A program made the translations under genes and the position numbers. A stretch of 64,000 bases of DNA from NCBI RefSeq assembly GCF_013488225.1, contig NZ_CP041241.1, positions 1,364,001 to 1,428,000 on the forward strand, given 5' to 3'. The notes beneath the pieces are model-generated. The model worked only from the letters and a program-made list of their open reading frames with translations, made no database searches and was not told the DNA's origin. The first letter of the stretch is position 1, and every line of letters starts with the position of its first letter. This document shows, in pieces, positions 18,351-27,187 of this stretch. Source of the DNA: Sinorhizobium mexicanum. GTDB lineage: Bacteria > Pseudomonadota > Alphaproteobacteria > Rhizobiales > Rhizobiaceae.

Positions 18351-19163
18351 TTATGGCGCGTCCCGAAACCACCTCAGCGACATGCACGAGAGCCCTGCAT
18401 CGATCTTGCCGATTTCCGTCGTCTTCAGCGGTACGACCCTGAAGCCCGCCTTGTCGAGCATCTCGATCGTGCGCGGGAAGTCGGAGCCGACCATGACGAC
18501 GTCATTGACGCGGAGCGCATTGGCGGCCGCCTCCTCGCCCTCCGGAATGATCACCTGCTTGAATTTCCTGAAGACACCCGAGCGCGCCAGGCGGTTGGTG
18601 GAGAGCACGGTTTCGTCGTCGAGCAGCGAGCAATCGGTCTTGAAATGCAAGACCCCTTCAGGCGTCGCGACGATCTCGCTCTTGCGGCCGAGCCTTTCGA
18701 GGCAGTCCTGAAGCGCTTCGGCGCCCGCCTTGTCTGTGCGCGCAGAGAGACCGATCATCACGCTTTCGCGCGTTGTCAGCACGTCGCCTCCATCGGCATA
18801 GCCGGCACCCGGCAGGCCGAGAACTGTCTCGAACATTTCTCGCAGCGTCGGCTCGATTTCCGCGGTCTCCTTGACGCGGGTCGCCGCGCCCGGACGCAGA
18901 ACGATCGCGCCTTCGGTGAAGACCAGCGCCGGGTCCTCGACGAAGATCGAGTCCGGAAAGGCTTCGAGTGCCGGCAGAACGGTCACCTTGACGCCAGCTT
19001 CGCGCATGGCGCCGATGTAGGCGTCATGCTCGGCCTTCACGCCCTCAAAGGTCGGGTTGCCGCGATCGTCAGCGCGCAGGCCGTTGACGACGGACTGCGA
19101 CGGCGTGCGGACAATAATGGAGTTGAATTCGTAGGCGGGGCGTGGCTGCGGCATTCTTTGCAT
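18351..19163 (-). CDS. Dimethylargininase / arginine-deiminase-fold amidinohydrolase (DDAH-like)
   Basis: 270 residues, close to DDAH length. Key motifs of the guanidino-modifying fold are present: DSIFVEDPALV near the N-terminus, DGGDVLTT, the catalytic His in LHFKTDCS and the nucleophilic Cys in DAGLSCMSLR at the C-terminus. The expected reaction is hydrolysis of N-omega,N-omega-dimethylarginine to citrulline and dimethylamine, or a related guanidino substrate. Two Met codons (19163 and 19154) could serve as start. No arginine-metabolism neighbours are present to refine this. Confidence 0.85.
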   Translation of the reverse strand: MQRMPQPRPAYEFNSIIVRTPSQSVVNGLRADDRGNPTFEGVKAEHDAYIGAMREAGVKVTVLPALEAFPDSIFVEDPALVFTEGAIVLRPGAATRVKETAEIEPTLREMFETVLGLPGAGYADGGDVLTTRESVMIGLSARTDKAGAEALQDCLERLGRKSEIVATPEGVLHFKTDCSLLDDETVLSTNRLARSGVFRKFKQVIIPEGEEAAANALRVNDVVMVGSDFPRTIEMLDKAGFRVVPLKTTEIGKIDAGLSCMSLRWFRDAP

Positions 19164-19356
19164 CCTTTGGTTTGGACCAACCGTTTCTAAAGCCTGGCGA
19201 GGAAAGCTGTAAAGCGGTTCACTGGTTGCGAGCGCTCGGCGCGGAAGTTAAATTCGAGCCGAAGTGTAAGCGCGCGGTAACATCGCGACCACACGTCAGT
19301 CGGCCTCATCTGGGGTGCGGCGCCGCCAGTCCTCCTCACAGCAACTGGAAAATATC

Positions 19357-19890
19357 GTGAGCCATATTCCGCAGATTGATTATGACACCGCGTCCGAGGC
19401 AATCCGCACGGCGCACGATGAGGAGATCCGCGTTCGCGGGCGAATGACGAACATGAAGCGCACGCTGCTTCATTCGCCGACGGCACACCGCATCTACGCA
19501 GAATGGTTCACGCTGCGAGAGGAATTGCGGCCTGCGCTCAACGACCGTGCCGTCTGGCTGCTCTGCCACGCAATCTCCGAGGCCATGCGTTCGCGCATCG
19601 CGATGGGGTTCTTTCGCCGCGCCTTTGCCAATGCCGGGATTGATTTCAAGTCGATTGCGCCTAGCGAGGACGAAGAGCGCCTGATTGCGTTCGGCCGGGC
19701 GGTCGTTGCGGATTCCAACAATGTTCCCGCTGCGATCTGGGACGGGTTGAAGGCGCGCTATGACAGCGCCACGCTCGTCAACCTCGTCGCCTTTGCCGGC
19801 ATCATGGTTGCAACCGCGTTGTTCAACAATGTCGTCGAAGTCGATTTCGACCCGGAACTGCTGCCTTACGCGGACGCGTCATCAGCCTGA
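19357..19890 (+). CDS. Carboxymuconolactone decarboxylase (AhpD)-like protein
   Basis: About 177 residues from a GTG with GGAAAA upstream; a GTG at 19315 is possible. The helical stretch RTLLHSPTAHRIYAEWFTLREELRPALNDRAVWLLCHAISEA resembles the CMD/AhpD fold, where HSP-type segments precede the active helix. The CxxC pair of peroxidase-type AhpD is missing, with only a single Cys. Any peroxidase role is therefore doubtful. Confidence 0.6.
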   Translation: MSHIPQIDYDTASEAIRTAHDEEIRVRGRMTNMKRTLLHSPTAHRIYAEWFTLREELRPALNDRAVWLLCHAISEAMRSRIAMGFFRRAFANAGIDFKSIAPSEDEERLIAFGRAVVADSNNVPAAIWDGLKARYDSATLVNLVAFAGIMVATALFNNVVEVDFDPELLPYADASSA

Positions 19891-19913
19891 CGAGGCCAGC
19901 ACTGGCCGCGGTG

Positions 19914-20342
19914 TCAATGCGATACTCTGCTCGTGAAAGCGGGATTGCCGCGCAGCGTGTTGCTGACGGTGCAGATCTCGTTTTCCGCAGCCTCCGCGAT
20001 CGCTTGGCGAACGGTATCATCGAAATCGCCCTTGATGGAAAATTCGATGTCGAAGCGTGCAACACGCGACGGCTCGTCATGAGCTTTCTCGCCAGTGACC
20101 TTCGCGGAGACTTCCGTCAGCCTGTCAAGCACACCGAAGCGGCTTGCCGCGATGCGGGCGCTGAGCACCAGGCAACTCGCCAGCGAAGCATAGAGAAGAT
20201 CAAGCGGGCCATAACCCGGCTGTGACGGACCGGTGACGATATCGAGTTCGCCGCCGGTGACCGACATCACGTGCGGAAAGCCCGTCCGCCCGACGACGGC
20301 AGTCGCGCCCGTCTCCCTCGTCCTTACCTTCAATTCAGCCAT
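19914..20342 (-). CDS. OsmC-family protein
   Basis: 142 residues, the standard OsmC/Ohr size, preceded by AAGGGG. The sequence shows the family pattern GPLDLLYASLASCLVLSARIAA, whose Cys is the first redox Cys. The second half has the SIKGDFDDTVRQAIAEAAENEICTVSNTLRGN segment with the second conserved Cys. OsmC/Ohr proteins are thiol peroxidases for organic hydroperoxides. The wide spacing and context favour the broader OsmC-like group. Confidence 0.85.
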   Translation of the reverse strand: MAELKVRTRETGATAVVGRTGFPHVMSVTGGELDIVTGPSQPGYGPLDLLYASLASCLVLSARIAASRFGVLDRLTEVSAKVTGEKAHDEPSRVARFDIEFSIKGDFDDTVRQAIAEAAENEICTVSNTLRGNPAFTSRVSH

Positions 20343-20411
20343 TCACCATCCCCTTCTCGCCGCCGCACGCGACCGGCGCAATAGCAAGCCAAAGCTCCGC
20401 TCCTGCAACAA

Positions 20412-20440
20412 CGCCGCGGACCTTATTAGGCCCGCGGCGG
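20412..20440. terminator. GC-rich hairpin after the peptide-binding protein gene
   Basis: GCCGCGG..CCT and AGG..CCGCGGC form a strong stem with a TATT loop, 50 bp beyond the stop of the minus-strand solute-binding protein gene. No long T-run follows on the minus strand, so it is either a weak intrinsic terminator or an mRNA-stabilising hairpin. Confidence 0.5.
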
Positions 20441-20489
20441 GATTTGTTACCAGAAATGGACGTAGATCGCATAGCGATCCGCGCGTCGC

Positions 20490-22082
20490 TCAGTTCTTCT
20501 TCACCAGGCGATAGAAAACGAAGTCGGACGTGGCGCCGTTGACGTAGCCGGCGACATTGTTGTTCATCGCCACCTGCGTCGCCGCCTGGAACATGATCAC
20601 GATCGGCGACTTCTCCTGCACCTTCTTCTGCAGGTCGACATACATCGCGTTCCGCTTGGCGGGATCCGCCTCGGCTTTCGCTGCCTTGGTGGCCGCGTTG
20701 AGCTCGGCCGGCGCGGCCCAGCCATTCCGCCAGGTCGTCGTCGACTGGTAGTGATCGTCGGAGTTGTCCTCGTTGAAGGCGAAGGCTGCGGCATTGGAAT
20801 CCGGATCCATGAAATCGGGACCCCAATAGAGCAGCATCGCTTCATGGGTGCGGGCCCGGTACTTGGTGATCACCTGGCTCCCGGTCCCCGGAATGATTTC
20901 GAAATTGATGCCGGCTTCAGCGAACGATGCCTGCAACGACTGCGCCATGTCGGTGAAGGGCGTCGAGTTGATGACATCGAGCGTCACCTTGATCGGCGTC
21001 TTGATGCCGGCGTCGGCAAGAATTTTCTTCGCCTTCTCGACATCATAGCCATAGGGCGTCTCGTCGAGCGAGCCGGGGAAGCCTTTCGGCCAGAAGGCCT
21101 GGTGCACTTCCATCTGTCCCTTGAGGAAGCTCTCGGTCATGCCCTTGTAGTCGACGAGATAGCGCGCGGCCTCCCAAACGGCTTCCGGCTGCAGGGCGGT
21201 GGTCTTCTGGTTGAAGGAGAGGAAGTGAACGGCCGCCTGCGGATAGGACTCGACCTTCATGTTTTCCTTGCCGGTGATGCCGGCGACCTGGTCGGGCGTC
21301 AGGTTCTTCGCCATGTCGACGTCACCGGTCTCCAGCAGAAGCTGCTGGGTCGCCGCTTCCGCCACATGCCGGATGATCACGCCCTTGATCGCCGGAGCGC
21401 CGCCGAAATAGTTCGGATTGCTCTGGAGGTTCAGGAGTTCGCCGGCGCGGAAGGCGCGCAGCACGAAGGGCCCGGTTCCGGCCGAGTTGGCCTTGAGCCA
21501 GGCATTGCCGAAGTCGCCGTTCTGCTCGTTCGCCTTGACCGTCTCGGCATCGACGACCGATGCCGGGCGGGCGGCGAGAACGTTGAGCACGAAGGCGGAC
21601 GAGAAGTCACCCTCGTACTTGACGACGACCTTGTTGCCGTCGGCGGTCACCATCTTGTCGATGTTTTCCGGCGTCCAGCCGAGCTGCGTCAGGATGAAGG
21701 CCGGCGCCTTGTTCAGCGCCACGACGCGCTTGAACGAGTAGACGATGTCTTCCGCGCGCAGCGGATTGCCGGACGAAAAGGTCACGCCGTCACGCAAGGT
21801 GAAGGTGATCGTCTTGGAGGCATCATCCGCTGTCCACTCGCTGGCGAGGCCGGGCGCGAGTTTCTGAACGTCGGGAGCGTCATACTGCACCAGACGGTCA
21901 TAGGTTTGCGTGACATATTCGCCCGACGAGAACTCGTAAGCCTCGGCCGGATCGATGCTGACGATGTCGTCGATGTTCTGGGCGACAACCAGGACATCCG
22001 CCGGCGTTTCGGCGAATGCTGCCGGCGAGACGCTGAGCGCCAGTGATGCCGCGAACACCGCGGCCTTGAAGATTTTCATCAT
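20490..22082 (-). CDS. ABC transporter substrate-binding protein, family 5 (peptide/nickel class)
   Basis: 530 residues with a signal peptide (AAVFAASLALSVSPAAFA). The SBP_bac_5 signature follows: TYDRLVQYDAPDVQKLAPGLASEW, then FTLRDGVTFSSGNPLRAEDIVYSFKRV. Two adjacent ATG codons (22082, 22079) follow AGGAGA; the gene overlaps the stop of its upstream regulator by 4 bp. Family 5 proteins bind oligopeptides, nickel complexes, opines or glutathione. The permeases and ATPases that complete the importer lie on the other strand at 22892-26457. Confidence 0.9.
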   Translation of the reverse strand: MMKIFKAAVFAASLALSVSPAAFAETPADVLVVAQNIDDIVSIDPAEAYEFSSGEYVTQTYDRLVQYDAPDVQKLAPGLASEWTADDASKTITFTLRDGVTFSSGNPLRAEDIVYSFKRVVALNKAPAFILTQLGWTPENIDKMVTADGNKVVVKYEGDFSSAFVLNVLAARPASVVDAETVKANEQNGDFGNAWLKANSAGTGPFVLRAFRAGELLNLQSNPNYFGGAPAIKGVIIRHVAEAATQQLLLETGDVDMAKNLTPDQVAGITGKENMKVESYPQAAVHFLSFNQKTTALQPEAVWEAARYLVDYKGMTESFLKGQMEVHQAFWPKGFPGSLDETPYGYDVEKAKKILADAGIKTPIKVTLDVINSTPFTDMAQSLQASFAEAGINFEIIPGTGSQVITKYRARTHEAMLLYWGPDFMDPDSNAAAFAFNEDNSDDHYQSTTTWRNGWAAPAELNAATKAAKAEADPAKRNAMYVDLQKKVQEKSPIVIMFQAATQVAMNNNVAGYVNGATSDFVFYRLVKKN

Positions 22083-22774
22083 CGCTTCTCCTGTTTTCGA
22101 TGAGGCTTGGTTTTTGCAGGCAGTGCCGGTGTTCCCGTGGTCTCGGCACCGCCTGGTTCCTTCGATGCGGCGGTTCGGGGCCTAAAAAGCGGCAGCGTTC
22201 CGGTCCAGAGGATGCGCGCCGCCTTGTCGGTCGTGTTCCACCAGTAATGCGGCTGGACGCCCCTGAAATGCAGCCCGTCGCCGTTCGTCAGCGTCGTCTG
22301 CTCGCCATCGAGGCCGAAGAGGATCTCACCATCGAGGATGAAGACGATCTCCTCCCCTTCATGGCTGAACACTTCCGACCGGTGGCCCGGCGGGATGGTG
22401 ATGACGAAGCTCGAAAGCTGGTTGCCGGCAAAGTCTGCGCCGATGCGCTCGTAGGCGACCGGCGAGCCACCAACGGAAAAGACCATTCGATCTTCAGCGC
22501 GCGAGAGACCGGTGTCGATTGCCGGGGCCAGGATGAAATGGCTGATCTCGGTGTCGAGCCCGCGTGCGATCTGGGCGAGCGTGCCGAGCGAGGGCATGGC
22601 GAGATCCCGTTCGACCTGGCTGAGATAGCCGACCGAAACACCGGCTGCGTCGCTCAATTCCTGGAGCGTCATGTGCATCTGCCGCCGGCGCGCACGGACG
22701 AGCGCGCCGATCCTTGGCTGCGACGCGGAATTTGCGCTCCCTTGTGCGGCGCGTGCATCGTCCGATGCGGTCAC
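22079..22774 (-). CDS. XRE-family regulator with C-terminal cupin domain
   Basis: 231 residues from a GTG with GGAGGGGAG upstream. Residues about 25-85 are a Cro/CI helix-turn-helix (MTLQELSDAAGVSVGYLSQVERD). Residues about 125-205 are a cupin (IPPGHRSEVFSHEGEEIVFILDGEI, then GDGLHFRGVQPHYWWN). Such proteins often control amine and amino-acid uptake. It is co-transcribed with the binding-protein gene and divergent from the permease genes, so it probably controls both sides of the shared promoter region. Confidence 0.88.
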   Translation of the reverse strand: MTASDDARAAQGSANSASQPRIGALVRARRRQMHMTLQELSDAAGVSVGYLSQVERDLAMPSLGTLAQIARGLDTEISHFILAPAIDTGLSRAEDRMVFSVGGSPVAYERIGADFAGNQLSSFVITIPPGHRSEVFSHEGEEIVFILDGEILFGLDGEQTTLTNGDGLHFRGVQPHYWWNTTDKAARILWTGTLPLFRPRTAASKEPGGAETTGTPALPAKTKPHRKQEKR

Positions 22775-22801
22775 GACCGACTCCCCTCCCAGTAAAATTT
22801 T

Positions 22802-22816
22802 TTTGATTTAAGCAAA
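22802..22816. promoter_or_regulatory. Candidate operator in the divergent promoter region
   Basis: TTTGATTTAAGCAAA is an imperfect 15-bp palindrome in an AT-rich stretch between the XRE-cupin regulator and the permease operon. TTTATATAC just downstream could be a -10 region. Its position suits binding by the adjacent regulator. Confidence 0.4.
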
Positions 22817-22891
22817 TTTATTTATATACTCCAAGCGAATTGTCGCGCTATGGGCGTGGCCCAATGCAGGGCAATGAGGGATGGAGCCGCC

Positions 22892-23968
22892 GTGGCAAAT
22901 GACAGCACGACCACCGTCGCCGAACCGGCACGCCGCCGTGGGGCGATCGGCTCGGGCCACCGTCGGCTCATCGCACCTGCCGGCTTTCTCGTCACGCTGG
23001 CCGTAACGTTCCTCGGACTTCTCGCGATCACGTTCTTCATCGGCCGGATCGTGCCGATCGATCCGGTGCTCGCGGTCGTCGGCGACCGCGCCCCCGCCGC
23101 GGTATATGAGCGCGTGCGCGTGGAAATGGGGCTCGATCGCCCCTTGACGACACAGTTCGTAAGCTATGTCGGCGACGTGCTGACCGGCAATTTCGGCACG
23201 TCGGTTTCCACCGGCAGGCCGGTTCTCGAGGATCTTGCCCGCGTCTTCCCGGCAACGCTCGAGATGGCAACGCTCGGCATCGTCATCGGCGTCCTGCTCG
23301 GCGTCCCCCTCGGCGTCATTGCCGCAAGCCGGCGCGGCTCATGGCTCGACCAGGCAATCCGCGTCGTCGGCCTGCTCGGCTATTCCGTTCCGGCCTTTTG
23401 GCTTGGCCTTGTCGGGCTCGCGGTGTTCTATGCCCGGCTCAACTGGGTGGGAGGTCCCGGTCGCGTCGAGATCTTCCTCGATGGCATCGTGCAGCCGGTG
23501 ACCGGCCTCCTGCTGATCGACAGCATCATCGCCGGCGATTGGGAGGTCTTCGGCAACGCCGTCTGGCATCTGATATTGCCGGCCTCCTGCCTCGGCTTTT
23601 TCTCGTTGGCCTATATCGCCCGCATGACGCGCTCGTTCATGCTCGACCAGTTGAGCCAGGAATATGTCACCACCGCCCGGGTCAAGGGTGTTCCGGAGCG
23701 GCTGGTCATCTGGCGCCACGCGTTCCGGCCGATCCGCGTGCCGCTGATCACCGTCATCGGACTTTCCTATGCCGGCCTGCTCGAAGGCTCGGTGATGATC
23801 GAGACCATCTTCTCCTGGCCAGGCATCGGCAACTATCTCACGGTGGCGCTGCTCAACGCGGACATGTCGGCGGTGCTCGGCTCGACCCTCGTGGTCGGCG
23901 CGGTCTTCATCGGCATCAACAAGATTTCGGACGTGCTCTATCGCGTGCTCGATCCGCGTGCGCGCTAG
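22892..23968 (+). CDS. Peptide-class ABC transporter permease, DppB type
   Basis: 358 residues from a GTG with GGAG 5 nt upstream; an ATG at 22850 would add 14 residues but has no ribosome binding site. An N-terminal helix (FLVTLAVTFLGLLAITFFIG) is followed by the DppB-like periplasmic segment (VRVEMGLDRPLTTQFVSYV), five further helices and the loop YVTTARVKGVPERLVIWRHAF. It pairs with the DppC-type permease 13 bp downstream. Confidence 0.9.
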   Translation: MANDSTTTVAEPARRRGAIGSGHRRLIAPAGFLVTLAVTFLGLLAITFFIGRIVPIDPVLAVVGDRAPAAVYERVRVEMGLDRPLTTQFVSYVGDVLTGNFGTSVSTGRPVLEDLARVFPATLEMATLGIVIGVLLGVPLGVIAASRRGSWLDQAIRVVGLLGYSVPAFWLGLVGLAVFYARLNWVGGPGRVEIFLDGIVQPVTGLLLIDSIIAGDWEVFGNAVWHLILPASCLGFFSLAYIARMTRSFMLDQLSQEYVTTARVKGVPERLVIWRHAFRPIRVPLITVIGLSYAGLLEGSVMIETIFSWPGIGNYLTVALLNADMSAVLGSTLVVGAVFIGINKISDVLYRVLDPRAR

Positions 23969-23981
23969 GGAGGTGTGGGCC

Positions 23982-24887
23982 ATGGCAACGCTTCGCGACT
24001 GGCTGATCGACGACAGCCCCGCTTCCCCGATGCAGGCCCGACTTGGCCGGCTCTACCGCATCCTCGGCGCGCTGATGCACAATCCGCTGGCGGTGGTCGG
24101 CGCGATCATCATCGTCGCCCTGATCTTCGCAGCACTTTTTGCGCCGTGGCTCGCGACGCACGACCCGCTGCGCCAGGCGCTTGCCGAACGGCTGTTGCCG
24201 CCAAGCGCCGAACACTGGATGGGCACGGACGAGCTCGGACGTGATATCTGGTCGCGCGTCGTCTATGGCGCCCGCATCACCCTGGTGATCGTCGCGCTCG
24301 TTGCCGTGCTTGCGGCGCCGGCCGGACTCGTCATCGGCGTTGTCTCCGGCTATTTCGGCGGTTGGGTCGATCGCGTCCTGATGGGCGTCACCGATATCTT
24401 CCTGTCGCTGCCGAAGCTGATCCTGGCGCTCGCCTTCGTGGCCGCGCTCGGCCCCGGGATCGAAAACGCCATCATCGCCATCGCGATCACCTCCTGGCCC
24501 GGCTATGCCCGCGTCGCGCGCGCCGAAACGCTCACGTTCAAGAATTCCGAGTTCATCGCCGCCGTGCGCCTGCTCGGCGCGTCGAGCCTCAGGGTCAATC
24601 TCGGCCATGTGCTGCCGCTCTGCACCTCGTCGATGATCATCCGCGTCACCCTCGACATGGCGGGCATCATCCTGACGGCCGCCGGCCTCGGCTTCATCGG
24701 CCTCGGCGCCCAGCCCCCGCTGCCGGAATGGGGCGCGATGATCTCGCGCGGACGCTCCTTCATTCTCGATCAATGGTGGGTCGCAACGATGCCGGGCTTC
24801 GCGATCATCCTCGTCAGCCTCGGCTTCTGCTTCCTCGGCGATGGTCTGCGCGACGTGCTCGACCCGAAGAGCGGAGAACAGCGCTGA
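23982..24887 (+). CDS. Peptide-class ABC transporter permease, DppC type
   Basis: 301 residues from the ATG with AGGGAGGTG upstream. It has the DppC hallmark HWMGTDELGRDIWSRVVYGARI after the first helix, and the EAA-type loop FIAAVRLLGASSLRVNLGHVLP. Six transmembrane helices are predicted. Its TGA overlaps the next ATG, coupling it to the ATPase gene. Confidence 0.9.
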   Translation: MATLRDWLIDDSPASPMQARLGRLYRILGALMHNPLAVVGAIIIVALIFAALFAPWLATHDPLRQALAERLLPPSAEHWMGTDELGRDIWSRVVYGARITLVIVALVAVLAAPAGLVIGVVSGYFGGWVDRVLMGVTDIFLSLPKLILALAFVAALGPGIENAIIAIAITSWPGYARVARAETLTFKNSEFIAAVRLLGASSLRVNLGHVLPLCTSSMIIRVTLDMAGIILTAAGLGFIGLGAQPPLPEWGAMISRGRSFILDQWWVATMPGFAIILVSLGFCFLGDGLRDVLDPKSGEQR

Positions 24888-25720
24888 TGAATCCGCTTCT
24901 CGAAATCGAAAACCTGCGCATCACCTTCCCGACGGCACGCGGTGACATCGATGTCGTGCGTGGCGTCTCCTTCACGCTCGGGCGCGAGCGCCTCGGAATC
25001 GTCGGCGAAAGCGGCTCCGGCAAATCGATGACCGGCCGCTCGATCCTGAAGCTCGTGCGCGCGCCCGGTCGCGTGACCGCCGACAAGCTCGCCTTCGACG
25101 GCATCGATCTTCACGCCCGCTCGGAGAAAGAGATGCGCGCCATCCGCGGCGCCCGCATCTCGATGGTGATGCAGGATCCGAAATTCTCGCTCAATCCGGT
25201 GATGACCATCGGCGAGCAGATCGCCGAGGCGCTGCTGACGCACAAACGTCTGCCGCGGCGCGAAGTGAAAGACCGCGTGCATGCGATGCTCGAATCGGTG
25301 CGCATCACCGATCCGGAGCGCGTTGCCCGGCTTTACCCGCACGAGGTTTCCGGCGGCATGGGGCAGCGGGTGATGATCGCGATGATGCTCATTCCCGAGC
25401 CGGACCTGCTCATTGCCGACGAGCCGACCTCGGCGCTCGACGTCTCGGTCCAGGCACAGGTGCTCGACATCATCGACGAGCTCGTTCGGCGCAAGGGTAT
25501 GGGGCTGATTTTCATCAGCCACGACCTCAATCTCGTCTCGAGCTATTGCGACCGGATCCTGGTGATGAATAGCGGCGAGGTCGTGGAAGAATGCACGGCC
25601 GGCGAATTGATGAAGGCCACACACCCCTATACGCGCGGCCTTATCGCCTCCATTCCGCGTCTCGATGAAACAAGGGACGAGCTGCCCGTGCTCGACCGCA
25701 ACGCCTGGTCGAAAGCATGA
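24887..25720 (+). CDS. Peptide-class ABC transporter ATP-binding protein, DppD type
   Basis: 277 residues from the ATG that overlaps the permease stop; the longer open frame upstream is a shadow of the permease gene. It has Walker A GESGSGKS, the Q-loop MQDPKFSLNPVMTI, the signature VSGGMGQRVMIAMML, Walker B LLIADEPTSALD and the switch His ISHDLNLVSSYCDR. It ends with the HPYTRGLIASIPRL motif typical of the oligopeptide class. Its stop overlaps the start of the second ATPase. Confidence 0.9.
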   Translation: MNPLLEIENLRITFPTARGDIDVVRGVSFTLGRERLGIVGESGSGKSMTGRSILKLVRAPGRVTADKLAFDGIDLHARSEKEMRAIRGARISMVMQDPKFSLNPVMTIGEQIAEALLTHKRLPRREVKDRVHAMLESVRITDPERVARLYPHEVSGGMGQRVMIAMMLIPEPDLLIADEPTSALDVSVQAQVLDIIDELVRRKGMGLIFISHDLNLVSSYCDRILVMNSGEVVEECTAGELMKATHPYTRGLIASIPRLDETRDELPVLDRNAWSKA

Positions 25721-26457
25721 CCGCTCTCTCTCTCAAAGACCTCGACATCTTCTACGGCGACACGCAGATCACCTACAACGTAAGCCTCGATATCGCCGAG
25801 GGCGAAAGCTTCGCGCTCGTCGGCGAAAGTGGCTCAGGCAAGTCCACCGTGCTAAAGGCGATCGCCGGGCTCGCGCCTCAGTGGACCGGCAAGATCAGCG
25901 TTCTCGGCAAGGCGCGCGGCCACGGCGTCGACCGCGGCTTCTCTCGGGTCTGCCAGATGGTGTTCCAGGATCCCTATGGTTCGCTGCATCCTCGAAAAAC
26001 CGTCGACGCAACGCTCGGCGAAGCCCTGACGATCCATGGCATTGGCGACCGCAGCGCCCGGGTCGAAGAGGTCATGGCCTCCGTCGGCCTCGACCGGAAA
26101 TTCCGCTTCCGCTTTCCGCACCAGCTTTCCGGCGGCCAGCGCCAGCGCGTGGCGATTGCCCGTGCGCTGATGTTGAAGCCAAAGATCCTGCTGCTCGACG
26201 AGCCGACCTCGGCGCTCGATGTTTCGGTCCAGGCGGAAATCCTCAACCTGCTCAAGCGACTGCGCCGCGAGCAGAATCTCACATTCCTGATGGTCACCCA
26301 CAATCTGCCCGTCGTCTCCTTCCTCTGCGACCGGCTGGCCGTCATGCGCCAGGGCCGCATCGTCGAAGTGGCCGGCATCGACGAGCTCAAGCGCAGTGAA
26401 CTCAAGGAACCTTATTCGCGCGAGCTGATGCAGATCAGCGCCGCACACGCCACCTAG
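25717..26457 (+). CDS. Peptide-class ABC transporter ATP-binding protein, DppF type
   Basis: 246 residues. It has Walker A GESGSGKST, the Q-loop FQDPYGSLHP, the signature LSGGQRQRVAIARAL, Walker B LLLDEPTSALDVSVQ and the switch His VTHNLPVVSFLCDR. It forms a heterodimer with the upstream DppD-type subunit. It is slightly short because the C-terminal oligopeptide extension is brief. Confidence 0.9.
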   Translation: MTALSLKDLDIFYGDTQITYNVSLDIAEGESFALVGESGSGKSTVLKAIAGLAPQWTGKISVLGKARGHGVDRGFSRVCQMVFQDPYGSLHPRKTVDATLGEALTIHGIGDRSARVEEVMASVGLDRKFRFRFPHQLSGGQRQRVAIARALMLKPKILLLDEPTSALDVSVQAEILNLLKRLRREQNLTFLMVTHNLPVVSFLCDRLAVMRQGRIVEVAGIDELKRSELKEPYSRELMQISAAHAT

Positions 26458-26510
26458 ATCCTTTCCTGGTTTCATTGAAACAGTGAAACGATCTAACCTT
26501 CTGAAACCAC

Positions 26511-26553
26511 GCAATTCCGGACGGAAACCGTTACACACTTTTCCTGGAATTGC
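26511..26553. repeat. Palindromic intergenic repeat
   Basis: A 43-bp element with outer arms GCAATTCC and GGAATTGC enclosing GGAAA and TTTCC. It sits in the 133-bp spacer between the DppF-type ATPase and the GAF-domain gene. A looser relative with the same inner sequence (CACACTTTTCCT) lies at 45368-45412. Confidence 0.65.
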
Positions 26554-26590
26554 TCCAACCCCCTCACACCAATCCTCCCAAGGAAACACG

Positions 26591-27094
26591 ATGAATACCG
26601 AGCATATCGCCGCCCTGGCGGATTTCGACGCGACCATTGCCAACGACGCCGGCACGGAGGCGGCCTATCGCGCTCTGCAGACGCTCAGCCGAAAGCTGAT
26701 CGGCGCCAAGCTGTTCACGATCATGACGGTGGACATGGCGAACGAGCTGGCGCGCCGCGCCTATACTTCGCATCCCGACGAATACCCGGTCTCCGGCACC
26801 AAGCCGATCCATTACGATCGCTGGTTCGACACGGTCCACAAGGCGCGCGAAACCTTCGTCGCCAATACGATTGCCGACATTTCGACCGTCTTCGGCGACT
26901 ACGAGACGATCGCCGCGCTTGGCTGCGGATCGGTCGTGAACATTCCCGTTGTCGTCGGCGGCGAACTGCTCGGCACCGTCAACTGCCTGGACGTCGAGCA
27001 TCACTACACGCCGGAGAGAGTCGCGCTTTCAAAGCTCCTCGAGATGCCGGCGAAGCTCGCATTCCTCGCAGCTGCGCGGAACACGGCAAAATAA
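26591..27094 (+). CDS. GAF-domain protein linked to the peptide ABC importer
   Basis: 167 residues from the ATG preceded by AAGGAAAC; an upstream open stretch lies in repeat DNA. Nearly the whole protein is one GAF-like domain: AYRALQTLSRKLIGAKLFTIMTVDMAN, then CGSVVNIPVVVGGELLGTVNCLDVEHHYT. The last part matches the ligand-pocket strand of GAF proteins. There is no attached output domain. It may bind or process the imported ligand, or modulate the system. Enzymes such as free methionine sulfoxide reductase also use lone GAF domains, but their Cys set is not evident here. Confidence 0.7.
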   Translation: MNTEHIAALADFDATIANDAGTEAAYRALQTLSRKLIGAKLFTIMTVDMANELARRAYTSHPDEYPVSGTKPIHYDRWFDTVHKARETFVANTIADISTVFGDYETIAALGCGSVVNIPVVVGGELLGTVNCLDVEHHYTPERVALSKLLEMPAKLAFLAAARNTAK

Positions 27095-27187
27095 GGAGCG
27101 GTCGGTCGCTTGCGAGAGCTTGATCGGGTCGCGGCGCGGTCGCGACCCTCTGCCCTTGGTCGTCCGGCCTGTTGTCGCTCTGACGCG

